This document shows positions 16,839 through 23,897 of a DNA stretch of 61,765 nucleotides, piece by piece. The notes below the pieces were generated by a model. That model did not search any database and had not been told where the DNA came from. It saw nothing but the letters and a program-made list of their open reading frames with translations. Position 1 is the stretch's first letter. The number at the start of each line of letters is the position of its first letter. The DNA comes from an uncultured Eubacteriales bacterium (GTDB lineage Bacteria; Bacillota; Clostridia; Oscillospirales; Oscillospiraceae), in NCBI GenBank assembly GCA_959602365.1, contig CAUGSS010000014.1:1-61765 (forward strand). The letters run 5' to 3'. The position numbers and the translations under genes were made by a program.

Positions 16839-17474
16839 TCACTTTGTCAGCCTGCGGGACATAAACTTGGGATTGATGTACAGGATATAAACAGCGGTGA
16901 CTGCGATCACTATGGCAGCCCCCGCAAGGCCCATACCAAATCGTATTGTCAATAAGCCCACTAAAAGTTGAACGCAGCAATAACCTAACTCAATATTTGC
17001 ATTTTTCCGGCGCTGTTTTTTATCTGCTTCATAGCGGTGGTTTGCTGCCATCCAGATTGAACTGAGTGCCAGCAGTATAAGCGAAAAGACAAGCGCACCT
17101 CTGTAAAGCGCTTTGTTCGGATCATCAGAATGACGAAGCTGGTAGAAGACTGATGTGCAGTTGAACAGAAATGCTGCCTGTACGATAATTGCAATTTTTG
17201 TTAAGTTCGCACGCAGAATAGGGTTATGTCCTTTTTTAGGGCGCCCGTTTTCCGTGGTCGAAAGTTCCGCGTTATTCTTATGCGGACGGACCAATTCAGA
17301 CAAGCTGACTTCTAATACCTCTGCCAGCTGAATGAGATTGCTTGCCGTCGGCTCAGACTGGCCTGTTTCCCATTTTGAAACGGCCTGTCGGCTTACACCA
17401 AGCTGCTCCGCTATATATTCCTGCGACAGTTTCAATGCCTCGCGCCTGCTTTTAATATTTTCGCTTAAAGCCAT
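16839..17474 (-). CDS. XRE regulator with C-terminal membrane domain
   Basis: A 211-residue protein with an N-terminal Cro/C1-type helix-turn-helix (residues 5-60, LSQEYIAEQLGVSRQAVSKWE) and a C-terminal part with four hydrophobic segments separated by basic loops. Membrane-anchored XRE proteins of this kind occur in Firmicutes and may link a membrane signal to transcription. The ATG at 17474 follows GGGAGGTG. A perfect 10-bp inverted repeat 20 bases upstream of the start is a likely self-operator. Confidence 0.85.
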   Translation of the reverse strand: MALSENIKSRREALKLSQEYIAEQLGVSRQAVSKWETGQSEPTASNLIQLAEVLEVSLSELVRPHKNNAELSTTENGRPKKGHNPILRANLTKIAIIVQAAFLFNCTSVFYQLRHSDDPNKALYRGALVFSLILLALSSIWMAANHRYEADKKQRRKNANIELGYCCVQLLVGLLTIRFGMGLAGAAIVIAVTAVYILYINPKFMSRRLTK

Positions 17475-17493
17475 GTAAAGCACCTCCCTGCGT

Positions 17494-17522
17494 CTTTACG
17501 GTATCTGTATTGTACCGTAAAG
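17494..17522. promoter_or_regulatory. candidate operator of the membrane XRE gene
   Basis: CTTTACGGTA and TACCGTAAAG form a perfect 10-bp inverted repeat with a 9-base spacer. A TACAAT -10-like box on the minus strand (17509-17514) lies inside it, so binding would block the promoter. Confidence 0.55.
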
Positions 17523-17646
17523 TCCGGTCGCAGGCTACCAACTATATGTCAACCAGTGGTTGCCGTCAAAGATTTGTAGGGATATATGGGAAGTATAGTA
17601 CGAAACTGTGCACCAATCCGCCAGGAGTAATAGCAGATTGCGGCCT

Positions 17647-18747
17647 TCATGGGCAGTCTCCCTCCTGGATGCGGCGCTTCAGGTTCAGCACCTTTTCCTC
17701 GATTTCGGCCATAACGGCCAGAAAAGCCCCATCGTCCCTGCCGCTGGGGTCCTCCAGGCCCCAGTCCTCCCGGTGGGAGCAGGGCAGGGTGGGACACTGT
17801 ACATTGCAGCCCATAGTGACCACAATGTCCACAGGGGGCAATTCGGCCAGCAGCTTGCTGTACTGATCCTTCTCCATGTCGATGCCGTAGACCCGCTTCA
17901 TCAGCCGCACCGCATCGGGGTTGATCTGCGGTTTCGTCTCCGTCCCGGCGGAGAAGCTCTCAAATACGTCTCCGGCCAGCTTTCTGCCCAGGGCCTGGGC
18001 CATCTGGCTGCGGCAGGAGTTGTGGACGCAGACAAAGGCCACCTTGGGTTTTGTCCGATTTGCCGCCGAGAAGGGGCAGCGTTTGCCGATGCACTGGTTG
18101 TTCTGTCCGCTGTAGGAGCAGACGGGGACCGTCCCCGCCATCTCCACCCCCAGATGCTCCCGGGCAAAGTCCACGGCGGCCAAAATGGAGAGGAAGGAGT
18201 CCCGCTTGCAGCACCGGGGGCCGCCCACCTTGCCGATGCCGTCCAGGGCCCGGGCGGTCATTTGGTTGCTCAGCCCCCAGGGCTCCACCGCCAGAGGGGT
18301 GGACGCCGTGGCAATGGCCAGGAACTGCCCCGCGCTGATCCCCGCCCCACAGGCGCCCCAGAAGCCGCAGGCCCCGCCGGGGACAGATTTGCCCCGACTG
18401 TACATCTCCCGGAGTGCGTCCTCCAGATCCAGCTGTCCGCCGGCGTTTTTGTAGGCGGTGAGCAGGGCCGCCCCCACCATCACATGGTGCTCCGGGCCGT
18501 GCATGTGGCAGAAGGGCAGGTCCATCATCTTGCGGATGATGGCAATGGGGTCGGCGGAGGTTTCCGCCAGGCACAGGCCGAAGATGCTATCCATGCCCTG
18601 AGTGTGGCAGTCGCCGCACACATAGTGGCCGTTCACGCACCGGGTTTTGCTGGGCTCTTTTCTGTGGCAGACGGCGCACTCCATCTCCTCGTCCCGCTCC
18701 AGGTACTCCAGGGGCGCTCCGCAGATCAGACATTCTTCCATATTCAT
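17647..18747 (-). CDS. DUF5714 domain - arsenate reductase (ArsC) fusion
   Basis: A 366-residue two-domain protein. Residues 1-230 are a Cys-rich DUF5714 domain with CxxC pairs (7/10, 24/27, 44/47), a CHMHGPEHH cluster, and GACGFWGACGAG. Residues 235-366 are a low-molecular-weight-phosphatase-type arsenate reductase: the P-loop CVHNSCR (Cys240 to Arg246) and the downstream redox Cys in TMGCNVQCPTLPC, ending HREDWGLEDPSG. The ArsC part would reduce arsenate to arsenite. The role of DUF5714 is unknown; its Cys and His suggest metal binding. No arsenite pump or ArsR is adjacent. Strong ribosome site (AGGAGG). Confidence 0.85.
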   Translation of the reverse strand: MNMEECLICGAPLEYLERDEEMECAVCHRKEPSKTRCVNGHYVCGDCHTQGMDSIFGLCLAETSADPIAIIRKMMDLPFCHMHGPEHHVMVGAALLTAYKNAGGQLDLEDALREMYSRGKSVPGGACGFWGACGAGISAGQFLAIATASTPLAVEPWGLSNQMTARALDGIGKVGGPRCCKRDSFLSILAAVDFAREHLGVEMAGTVPVCSYSGQNNQCIGKRCPFSAANRTKPKVAFVCVHNSCRSQMAQALGRKLAGDVFESFSAGTETKPQINPDAVRLMKRVYGIDMEKDQYSKLLAELPPVDIVVTMGCNVQCPTLPCSHREDWGLEDPSGRDDGAFLAVMAEIEEKVLNLKRRIQEGDCP

Positions 18748-18802
18748 GGTTCCCTCCTGTTCCCACAGTATGGCGCATGGTTCGGGCGCGAAAGCCGTGT
18801 TC

Positions 18803-19507
18803 TCACCCCTCCAGCTTCCAGCCGAAATCGTTGTGGTAGATCATCTGCCGGGTCATGCCACCGTCGATGCAGATGTTCTCCCCGGTGATAAAGCCCGCCC
18901 TGTCGGAGCACAGGTATAACACCATGTTGGCGATGTCCATCGGGTTTCCCATCCGGCCGGCAGGATGCTGGGCGGCGTCCGCCCCTTCATAGACCGTGTA
19001 GTCTGTGTCAATCCAGCCGGGGGAGATGGAGTTGACCCGCACCCGGCCCGCCAGGCTCACTGCCAGGACATGGGTCAGGGCGGCGATGCCCCCCTTGGCC
19101 GCCGTGTAGCTCTCCGTCTGGGGCTGGCTCATCCGGTCCCGGGAGGAGGAGATGTTCACAATGGCCCCGCCGGGGGCAAAGTGGGGGGCCAACAGCTTGG
19201 CGAGGTAAAAAGGGGCGGTGACCCCCACCCGAAGGGCATAGTTGAACTCCTCATAGGAGCACTCGTCCAGCCCCTTCATCAGGGGCAGGGCGTTGTTGAC
19301 CAAAAAGTCCACATGGCCGTAGTCGGCGATGACCTGACCGGCAAAGTCCTCCAGGACCGCCTGGTCTGCCAGGTCGCCCACATAGTAGTCGTTGGGCAGC
19401 AGGTCAATGACACATACCCTGGCCCCCGCTTTGCGGAACTCCTCCGTGATGGTTTTGCCGATGCCTTTGGCCCCGCCGGTGACCACGGCGATCTTTTCTT
19501 CAAACAT
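18803..19507 (-). CDS. short-chain dehydrogenase/reductase
   Basis: A 234-residue classical SDR. The dinucleotide-binding TGGAKGIG is at 10-17, the NNA structural motif near 91, the catalytic Ser in NISSSRDRMS and the YTAAK catalytic pair (Tyr and Lys) follow, and the C-terminal ICIDGGMTRQ is typical of 3-oxoacyl-ACP-reductase-like members. The substrate cannot be inferred. It begins an apparent two-gene minus-strand unit, with the DUF5714-ArsC gene 55 bases downstream. Confidence 0.9.
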   Translation of the reverse strand: MFEEKIAVVTGGAKGIGKTITEEFRKAGARVCVIDLLPNDYYVGDLADQAVLEDFAGQVIADYGHVDFLVNNALPLMKGLDECSYEEFNYALRVGVTAPFYLAKLLAPHFAPGGAIVNISSSRDRMSQPQTESYTAAKGGIAALTHVLAVSLAGRVRVNSISPGWIDTDYTVYEGADAAQHPAGRMGNPMDIANMVLYLCSDRAGFITGENICIDGGMTRQMIYHNDFGWKLEG

Positions 19508-19745
19508 GGTCGACCCTCCTCAGATAATGACCTCTCCACAGCGGCAGATCTCACGCCGGATGATCTGAGTCATCCAGGCAGTAAAGGTTTTCAAACCCTT
19601 CTGGGACGTTCCGTTCCGACGGCGACCTTGATGCGCTCCGGCCGGACACGATCACGCAGGCGCCCCAATACCAGGGCGACAGTGCGCTGGGAAAGACAGG
19701 ACGCCTGTACACAGCGGACACAGAACACGGTCTGTTACAGTCCCA

Positions 19746-20011
19746 TTATATATGCTTCCGAAAAGAACGGCAAGAGAGCTGTTTAACATCGAATACATTA
19801 TACTTCGTCACAGTCTTTGAGCCGGATGTCGTACCAGAAGCACGAGAGGTTGAGACGATATACCCCCATCTCCACACGAAACAATAGTTGTTGTCTCCTG
19901 TGCTTCTGCGGCTAATATTGTGGGGCAGCTGAAGGCCAACATGAAGCAAACCAATAGAACTACGCTTGCCATCCGTTTTACTGTTTTCGCTTTTGCTACT
20001 CCCTTTCTCAC
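19746..20011 (-). pseudogene. degraded small secreted-protein gene
   Basis: A GTG three bases after the stop of the upstream membrane gene opens a frame reading a basic N-terminus, a hydrophobic core (ASVVLLVCFMLAFSC) and an AEA cleavage-type site, that is, a signal peptide. In this frame the product ends at 19808 after about 67 residues. The next frame continues from the same point as YIVSTSRASGTTSGSK and TVTKYNVFDVKQ, which looks more like a natural secreted protein. The switch falls near a five-G run, so a frameshifted and truncated gene is the simplest reading. No family is assigned. Confidence 0.35.
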
Positions 20012-20013
20012 TT

Positions 20014-20367
20014 TTATTCTATTGTTACTACATAGTAGCCTGGCTGCAGCAAAAACAACCGTATACAAATGACAGCCAAGATTACTATAATAGCTGAAGT
20101 GATAATAACGGAATAAATTAGTCTCTTTTTGCTTCTCTTTACCGCTACAGATTCACATGCAAACAGCTCCATTTCAGATAACTGCCCAGCAAAATCTTCT
20201 GGCTTGCCCAGGGCATTCACTAAATCAGCAGGGCAAGAAATATTCTGATCTTCCAACCGTTCCTCAAGCTCCGCCTGAACCTCAGTAAATAGACACTTCC
20301 TCTGAAATCTGTCCAAATTCAAGATTGCTGAAACTTGCTTTAAATACTTGCGCAATAACTTACTCAT
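20014..20367 (-). CDS. small membrane protein, DUF1700-like, PadR partner
   Basis: A 117-residue protein: a helical N-terminal half (residues 1-75) with the pattern of HAAS/DUF1700-like domains, including LEERLEDQNISCPADLVNALGKPEDFA, then one membrane segment (about 84-107) and a short tail. Such proteins are typically encoded after PadR-type regulators in Firmicutes and are thought to work with them. Its ATG overlaps the PadR stop (ATGA), so translation is coupled. Composition is AT-richer than the core genes. Confidence 0.75.
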   Translation of the reverse strand: MSKLLRKYLKQVSAILNLDRFQRKCLFTEVQAELEERLEDQNISCPADLVNALGKPEDFAGQLSEMELFACESVAVKRSKKRLIYSVIITSAIIVILAVICIRLFLLQPGYYVVTIE

Positions 20368-20732
20368 TTCTCAACATCTCCTTCCCCTAATTTCAAAAAA
20401 TCATTTGTCACGAGAACGAGTTGTTGATACTGCGCGACGCACTCGTTTAGATAGTCTCTGCCGGCATCCGTGATCCTGTAATAATTCCTGGTCCGATTCT
20501 TCTCAGAAATAACTGTCTCAGAAATCTCTATATACCCCTTTTCCTCCAGCTTATATAGAACGGGATACAGCAGAGGCATCTGGTATGTGCCATGAGATCG
20601 TTGTTTCAATTCCTGTGTCATTTCATACGCATATTTGGGCCGTTCCTTTAAGATTGACAGTATAACAAGAGGATTGAGCGCCCTCTTAAAATAATCTTCG
20701 AAAGAATGACCAGCATCGGTCGTCTTTTTCAT
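20364..20732 (-). CDS. PadR family transcriptional regulator
   Basis: A 122-residue PadR-type winged-helix repressor. The core pattern NPLVILSILKERPKYAYEMTQELKQ, then LYPVLYKLEEKGYIE and RNYYRITDAGRDYL, is unmistakable. PadR proteins bind ATGT/ACAT palindromes and respond to small molecules, often cell-envelope stress. It is divergent from a secreted-protein gene, and an ATATATGT/ACATATAT palindrome overlaps that gene's -35 box. Translation is coupled to the DUF1700-like partner. Confidence 0.92.
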   Translation of the reverse strand: MKKTTDAGHSFEDYFKRALNPLVILSILKERPKYAYEMTQELKQRSHGTYQMPLLYPVLYKLEEKGYIEISETVISEKNRTRNYYRITDAGRDYLNECVAQYQQLVLVTNDFLKLGEGDVEK

Positions 20733-20781
20733 GCTGTCCCCCCTTTCAAATATAGATTACTAAAAACATCTCATAATTTCA

Positions 20782-20802
20782 ATATATGTTATTGACATAT
20801 AT
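20782..20802. promoter_or_regulatory. candidate PadR operator
   Basis: ATATATGT (20782-20789) and ACATATAT (20795-20802) form a perfect 8-bp inverted repeat around TATTG, overlapping the -35 box of the secreted-protein promoter. PadR-family operators commonly contain ATGT and ACAT half sites. Confidence 0.6.
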
Positions 20803-20820
20803 AAACTTTTTTGGTATATA
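20792..20820 (+). promoter_or_regulatory. promoter of the secreted-protein gene
   Basis: Consensus TTGACA (20792-20797) and TATATA (20815-20820) with a 17-base spacer. The predicted start near 20827 gives a leader of about 120 bases. Confidence 0.8.
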
Positions 20821-20851
20821 TAAATTGTAAACAGAAGAGAGGGTGATTCCA

Positions 20852-20896
20852 TTGAAGGAGACTCTTTCGTTCTTCAGTAGCCTAACGGTTTGCTGA
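20852..20896 (+). CDS. possible 14-codon leader peptide
   Basis: A TTG codon preceded by GAGGGTGA opens a 14-codon frame (read as MKETLSFFSSLTVC) within the leader of the secreted-protein gene. Part of it overlaps a small CTTCAG/CTGAAG hairpin. It could be a regulatory leader peptide, but the start codon is weak and there is no comparative support. Confidence 0.2.
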   Translation: MKETLSFFSSLTVC

Positions 20897-20947
20897 AGAT
20901 CCTGACATGCAGCAACAATAATCCGATGAATCAACAAGGAGGGATCA

Positions 20948-21574
20948 ATGATGAAGTCTATCAAGCGCGTTATCGCTATCATTCTTTGCCTATCGGCCAT
21001 TCTGAGTCTGTCTCTTTCTGCGTCGGCCGCTGACATCGTGCAGGGATGCACCGTCCCCCCTGATGGCCCCAATTCCATCTCCGCAGGCTATGCAAGTCTG
21101 GATGATTCCACTGGATATGATATCCTGACCCAATTCGACATGCATTTTGTGGTTCAGGTGGATGCCGATACCCTTCCAGAAGATGTGCGAAGCACATTAA
21201 GCCCCACGGCTACATCTGTGGATGTTCCTCTTTATGCCACGGTTACAGTCGCCCAAAAGCGCAACACCACCAGACTGACCACCACTGTGGTTGTGCGTCC
21301 TGAAAGCCTTCTCGACACTCCTCTGATTAGGAGTTTTCACGTCTCCAATAAGTATGTGAACTACACCGACTTCTCCATTCCCGACAGCTATGATTCCTTC
21401 ACAGTAAGTACCAACAGTCCCATCAACTACTTGGAGGGATCGCACGACAGCCCCCAGTCCTTTGTCTCTGGTCATGAAATTGCTATTTCCGTCACTATTT
21501 CCAACGTCGTTCTGGACAATGGTACCTGGAGCGGCTCTCCTGTCACTGCTTCTCGGAGAGTTACCATCCGATAA
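20948..21574 (+). CDS. secreted protein of unknown function
   Basis: A 208-residue exported protein. Residues 1-28 are a typical signal peptide (MKSIKRVIAIILCLSAIL...SASAA). The mature part is rich in Thr, Ser and beta-forming residues, has one Cys near its start, and ends without an anchor, so it should be released or loosely wall-bound. Two adjacent ATG codons (20948 and 20951) follow GGAGGG; the second is better spaced. It is divergent from the PadR cassette and has a strong promoter with an overlapping PadR-like palindrome. I recognise no family. Confidence 0.75.
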   Translation: MMKSIKRVIAIILCLSAILSLSLSASAADIVQGCTVPPDGPNSISAGYASLDDSTGYDILTQFDMHFVVQVDADTLPEDVRSTLSPTATSVDVPLYATVTVAQKRNTTRLTTTVVVRPESLLDTPLIRSFHVSNKYVNYTDFSIPDSYDSFTVSTNSPINYLEGSHDSPQSFVSGHEIAISVTISNVVLDNGTWSGSPVTASRRVTIR

Positions 21575-21587
21575 TTATGGCAACCCA

Positions 21588-21620
21588 AAAGGGCAAGGCT
21601 CTGGCCTTGCCCTTTCTTTT
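21588..21620 (+). terminator. intrinsic terminator
   Basis: A 12-bp perfect stem (21588-21599 with 21604-21615) with a TCTG loop and a CTTTT tail, 14 bases after the secreted-protein stop. Confidence 0.88.
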
Positions 21621-21674
21621 ATCAACCTCGTACCGGATGTTTATATAAAAAACAAACCAAAATATTGACTGCTG

Positions 21675-21726
21675 CCTGTGGAAAAGAAAAGACTGGCACA
21701 AAGAACCTCAAAGCCCTTTGTGCCAG
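21675..21726 (-). terminator. terminator of the surface-protein remnant
   Basis: An 11-bp perfect stem (21693-21703 with 21716-21726), followed on the minus strand by the T-rich GTCTTTTCTTTTCC. It lies just beyond the stop of the truncated minus-strand surface-protein frame. Confidence 0.75.
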
Positions 21727-21740
21727 CCTGTTATGAGAAA

Positions 21741-21890
21741 TTACTTTGCCTTGACATTCCGGCGCTTCTTATTGGAAATGGTTATTCCTGTTACGCCAGC
21801 CCCCGAAACGAACAACAGCGCAGCCCAAAGGGTGATATTGCGGTCGTCGCCCGTATCGGGAGACGGTGAACTCCCGGTGGATGTTTCCCT
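21741..21890 (-). pseudogene. C-terminal stub of a cell-wall-anchored surface protein
   Basis: On the minus strand the sequence reads ETSTGSSPSPDTGDD, then a hydrophobic stretch (NITLWAALLFVSGAGVTG), then basic residues KKRR and a stop at 21741. This is the classic layout of a sortase sorting signal, with SPDTG (21849-21863) as the LPxTG-like motif. The frame is closed by a TGA a few codons upstream, so only the last 40 or so residues survive. The plus-strand integrase fragment starts at this same point, so an insertion or deletion probably removed the rest. Confidence 0.65.
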
Positions 21891-22603
21891 CGCCGGTCAA
21901 AGAGGACATGCCCATGACGCCGGGGGCGGTGCGCCGGCAGCTCCAGATCATTCTGGAGCGGGCCGGGTGCAAGAAAATCAGATTCCACGATTTACGGCAC
22001 ACCTTTGCCACCCTGTCCCTGGAAAACGGCATGGATGTAAAGACCCTCTCCGCCATGCTGGGCCACGTGTCGGCGGCCACCACCCTGGACATCTACACCC
22101 ATGTCACCGGGGACATGCAGACCGAAGCCGCGGCCAAGATCGACCGGGGGCTGGGCAACAAGGTGCGGGAGGAATCCGCTCAGACAGAGCAGGATCCGGC
22201 CGCAGACTTCCAGCCGGTGCTGGGGCGAAAGCGAAAGTCAGGCACCGGGTGCATCACCCAGATCAGCGACCACCTGTTTGAGGGCCGCTACTCTCCCACC
22301 TGGCCAGATGGTACGCGCCATGCGAAAAACGTCTATGCCAAGACCCAGAAGGAGTGCGAAATGAAGCTGAACGCGCTCATCCAGGAGATGCAGGCGGAGC
22401 GGCAGGCCCTGCGGGATCAGATGCGGGGCGTCACTCCGCCGGACAAGCCCACCAAAACCCAGAAGAAGATCTGGATGTATATGAAGTTCCACCCCGATGT
22501 GACCAGCTGCCGGGCCATCGCCCGAGGCGCCGGGGTGACGAGGCATACGGCGGCCAAGTGGTATGAAATGATTCGAGGAATGGTAGGAATACAGAAGACA
22601 TAA
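21866..22603 (+). pseudogene. truncated tyrosine recombinase/integrase
   Basis: A C-terminal integrase fragment. It contains the second half of the catalytic domain: HDLRHTFATL (His41, Arg44), LGHVSAATT (His67) and the nucleophile Tyr in LDIYTH (Tyr77), but the core-binding domain and first catalytic Arg are missing. After it comes an unusual C-terminal extension of about 150 residues with an AP2-like stretch (LFEGRYSPTWPDGTRHA) and a helix-turn-helix-like end (SCRAIARGAGVTRHTAAKW), as seen in some Clostridial element integrases. The 5' end runs straight into the surface-protein stub. The fragment cannot be an active recombinase. Confidence 0.75.
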
Positions 22604-22666
22604 GTTGATTGTTTTATTTGGTAAAATAAATAACGACTATGATTAGCGATTAAAGCATTGTTAATT

Positions 22667-22705
22667 ATAAAACCGATGAAACACAGCTTGTTTCATCGGT
22701 TTTAT
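22667..22705. terminator. bidirectional terminator
   Basis: A perfect 17-bp stem (22667-22683 with 22689-22705) with a 5-base loop. On the minus strand it ends the AT-rich gene at 22710; on the plus strand it follows the integrase fragment. Confidence 0.85.
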
Positions 22706-22709
22706 ATTC

Positions 22710-23459
22710 TTATCCAGCAGACCCACCGTCAATCACCAATTCGGAATCGTTGAATATTTTTTCAATATCCTCTGCAGTAGCAGGTTCAGCGATAGTTAAG
22801 GGGGTTACTTCTTCATAAGAAACTATTCTTGACTTACCATTTAGTCCACCATCAAAATTGAGACTATTTTGTTTTAACGCTTTTCCGAAATCTGACAAAA
22901 GATAAATAACGCCATCTGGCTTTCCCTTTTGAACAAAAAGCCCATATTGATAGAGAGACGAAACAAAAACTGTGTTTTTGCTTTGATAATCAAAAGAAAT
23001 TTCAGATAAAAATTGCAGCTCTTCTGGTGTGCAATTCATAATATATTTGCTAAGTTTAAAAAACAAATCTTCATTCAAATCTGTCAAAAGAAAACAACGT
23101 GTTAACGATGCAAAATAATCCACTTTTTTGTCATCATCAATTTCGTTAATAAGATGTATTTGTTTTTTTGCGAAATCATTGTACTTATCATTATCATGAC
23201 AAAACTTTTCAGCCATTTTTACTTGATCTTCCCAGCATGAAAAAGTTCCCAATAAATATCTCTTCATCTTGTCCCAAAACAAGATTGTCGGAATATGAAA
23301 AATTAGTTCTTTTATGTCTTTCCCGGCAGCTATGCCAGAGAATGGATCTGAAAGTACAACAGCCTGAATCAAATTCCAAAAGCCATCCCCTGTATATTGT
23401 TGTAAGTCCTTATCTGACAATATAGTCCTTAATGAGTTAACTTGCCTTTCTAACATCAT
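22710..23459 (-). CDS. AT-rich orphan gene of unknown function
   Basis: I do not recognise this 249-residue protein. It is largely helical and charged with no clear signal peptide or membrane segment; the N-terminal part includes MLERQVNSLRTILSDKDLQQY and the middle a lysine/aspartate-rich region. The ATG at 23459 (or the next, 23456) follows AAAAGGGG; the longer frame to 23516 runs into the tRNA terminator. Its low GC content is strikingly unlike the flanking core genes, which points to recent acquisition. It lies between a truncated integrase and the 3' end of tRNA-Pro, a typical cargo position. Confidence 0.7.
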   Translation of the reverse strand: MMLERQVNSLRTILSDKDLQQYTGDGFWNLIQAVVLSDPFSGIAAGKDIKELIFHIPTILFWDKMKRYLLGTFSCWEDQVKMAEKFCHDNDKYNDFAKKQIHLINEIDDDKKVDYFASLTRCFLLTDLNEDLFFKLSKYIMNCTPEELQFLSEISFDYQSKNTVFVSSLYQYGLFVQKGKPDGVIYLLSDFGKALKQNSLNFDGGLNGKSRIVSYEEVTPLTIAEPATAEDIEKIFNDSELVIDGGSAG

Positions 23460-23495
23460 AGCACCCCTTTTCATAAGATGTTTCAATCTTGCAAT

Positions 23496-23539
23496 TAAGA
23501 AAAAATAGGACGCCAAAGTGAACTTTGACGCCCTATTTT
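23496..23539 (-). terminator. terminator of tRNA-Pro
   Basis: Arms 23502-23519 and 23522-23539 pair over about 16 bp with two G-U pairs; on the minus strand the stem is followed by TTTTTTCTTAATT. It lies about 75 bases beyond the tRNA 3' end. Confidence 0.8.
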
Positions 23540-23613
23540 CTATCCTGACATCACAGCCACACCCTTACGGCAAAGCCGCCTTTGAAAAAGTAGGTGTTTG
23601 TGTAATGTCCATT

Positions 23614-23689
23614 TGGTCCGAGTGGGGCGACTCGAACGCCCGGCATCTTGCTCCCAAAGCAAGCGCGCTACCAACTGCGCTACACCCGG
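23614..23689 (-). tRNA. tRNA-Pro (anticodon UGG)
   Basis: A complete cloverleaf on the minus strand. The acceptor stem pairs CCGGGTG with CACTCGG (one G-U), the D-arm contains GCGCAGTTGGTAGCGC, the anticodon stem CTTGC/GCAAG encloses TTTGGGA with anticodon TGG, and the T-arm is GGGCG TTCGAGT CGCCC. The discriminator A is followed by an encoded CCA. The 3' end faces the foreign-looking region to the left, the usual geometry for an integration target. Confidence 0.95.
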
Positions 23690-23731
23690 ATATTTGATTT
23701 TGCGGCGGCCTGCGGACTGCGGCGGGGCAGC

Positions 23732-23782
23732 AGGCCGTCTGCGGCACCCATGATCCCATAGAGCGGGAATTGCAGACGGCCT
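23732..23782. repeat. 11-bp inverted repeat in the tRNA-Pro leader
   Basis: AGGCCGTCTGC at 23732-23742 and its exact complement at 23772-23782. It lies between the tRNA promoter and the tRNA and could fold in the precursor RNA. No T tract follows on either strand. Confidence 0.5.
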
Positions 23783-23799
23783 GAAAATCTTGCCTTAAT

Positions 23800-23828
23800 A
23801 TTATATCCGATGGGAGCGCTATTTTCAA
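23800..23828 (-). promoter_or_regulatory. promoter of tRNA-Pro
   Basis: On the minus strand TTGAAA (23823-23828) and TATAAT (23800-23805) with a 17-base spacer. The start near 23793 gives about 100 bases of precursor before the tRNA. Confidence 0.7.
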
Positions 23829-23836
23829 GACAATTC

Positions 23837-23865
23837 TTGCGGCTGTTTCCGGAGTATGGTATCAT
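23837..23865 (+). promoter_or_regulatory. promoter of trmB
   Basis: TTGCGG (23837-23842) and TATCAT (23860-23865) with a 17-base spacer, about 33 bases before the trmB start. It is divergent from the tRNA-Pro promoter. Confidence 0.5.
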
Positions 23866-23897
23866 GTAAGGCAGATTTGACTGGGGAGGATACCCTG

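Noticed and set aside
21860..23640. Direct repeats (att sites) of the tRNA-Pro 3' end
   Set aside because: I looked for a second copy of the tRNA 3' sequence at the left edge of the AT-rich region and found none.
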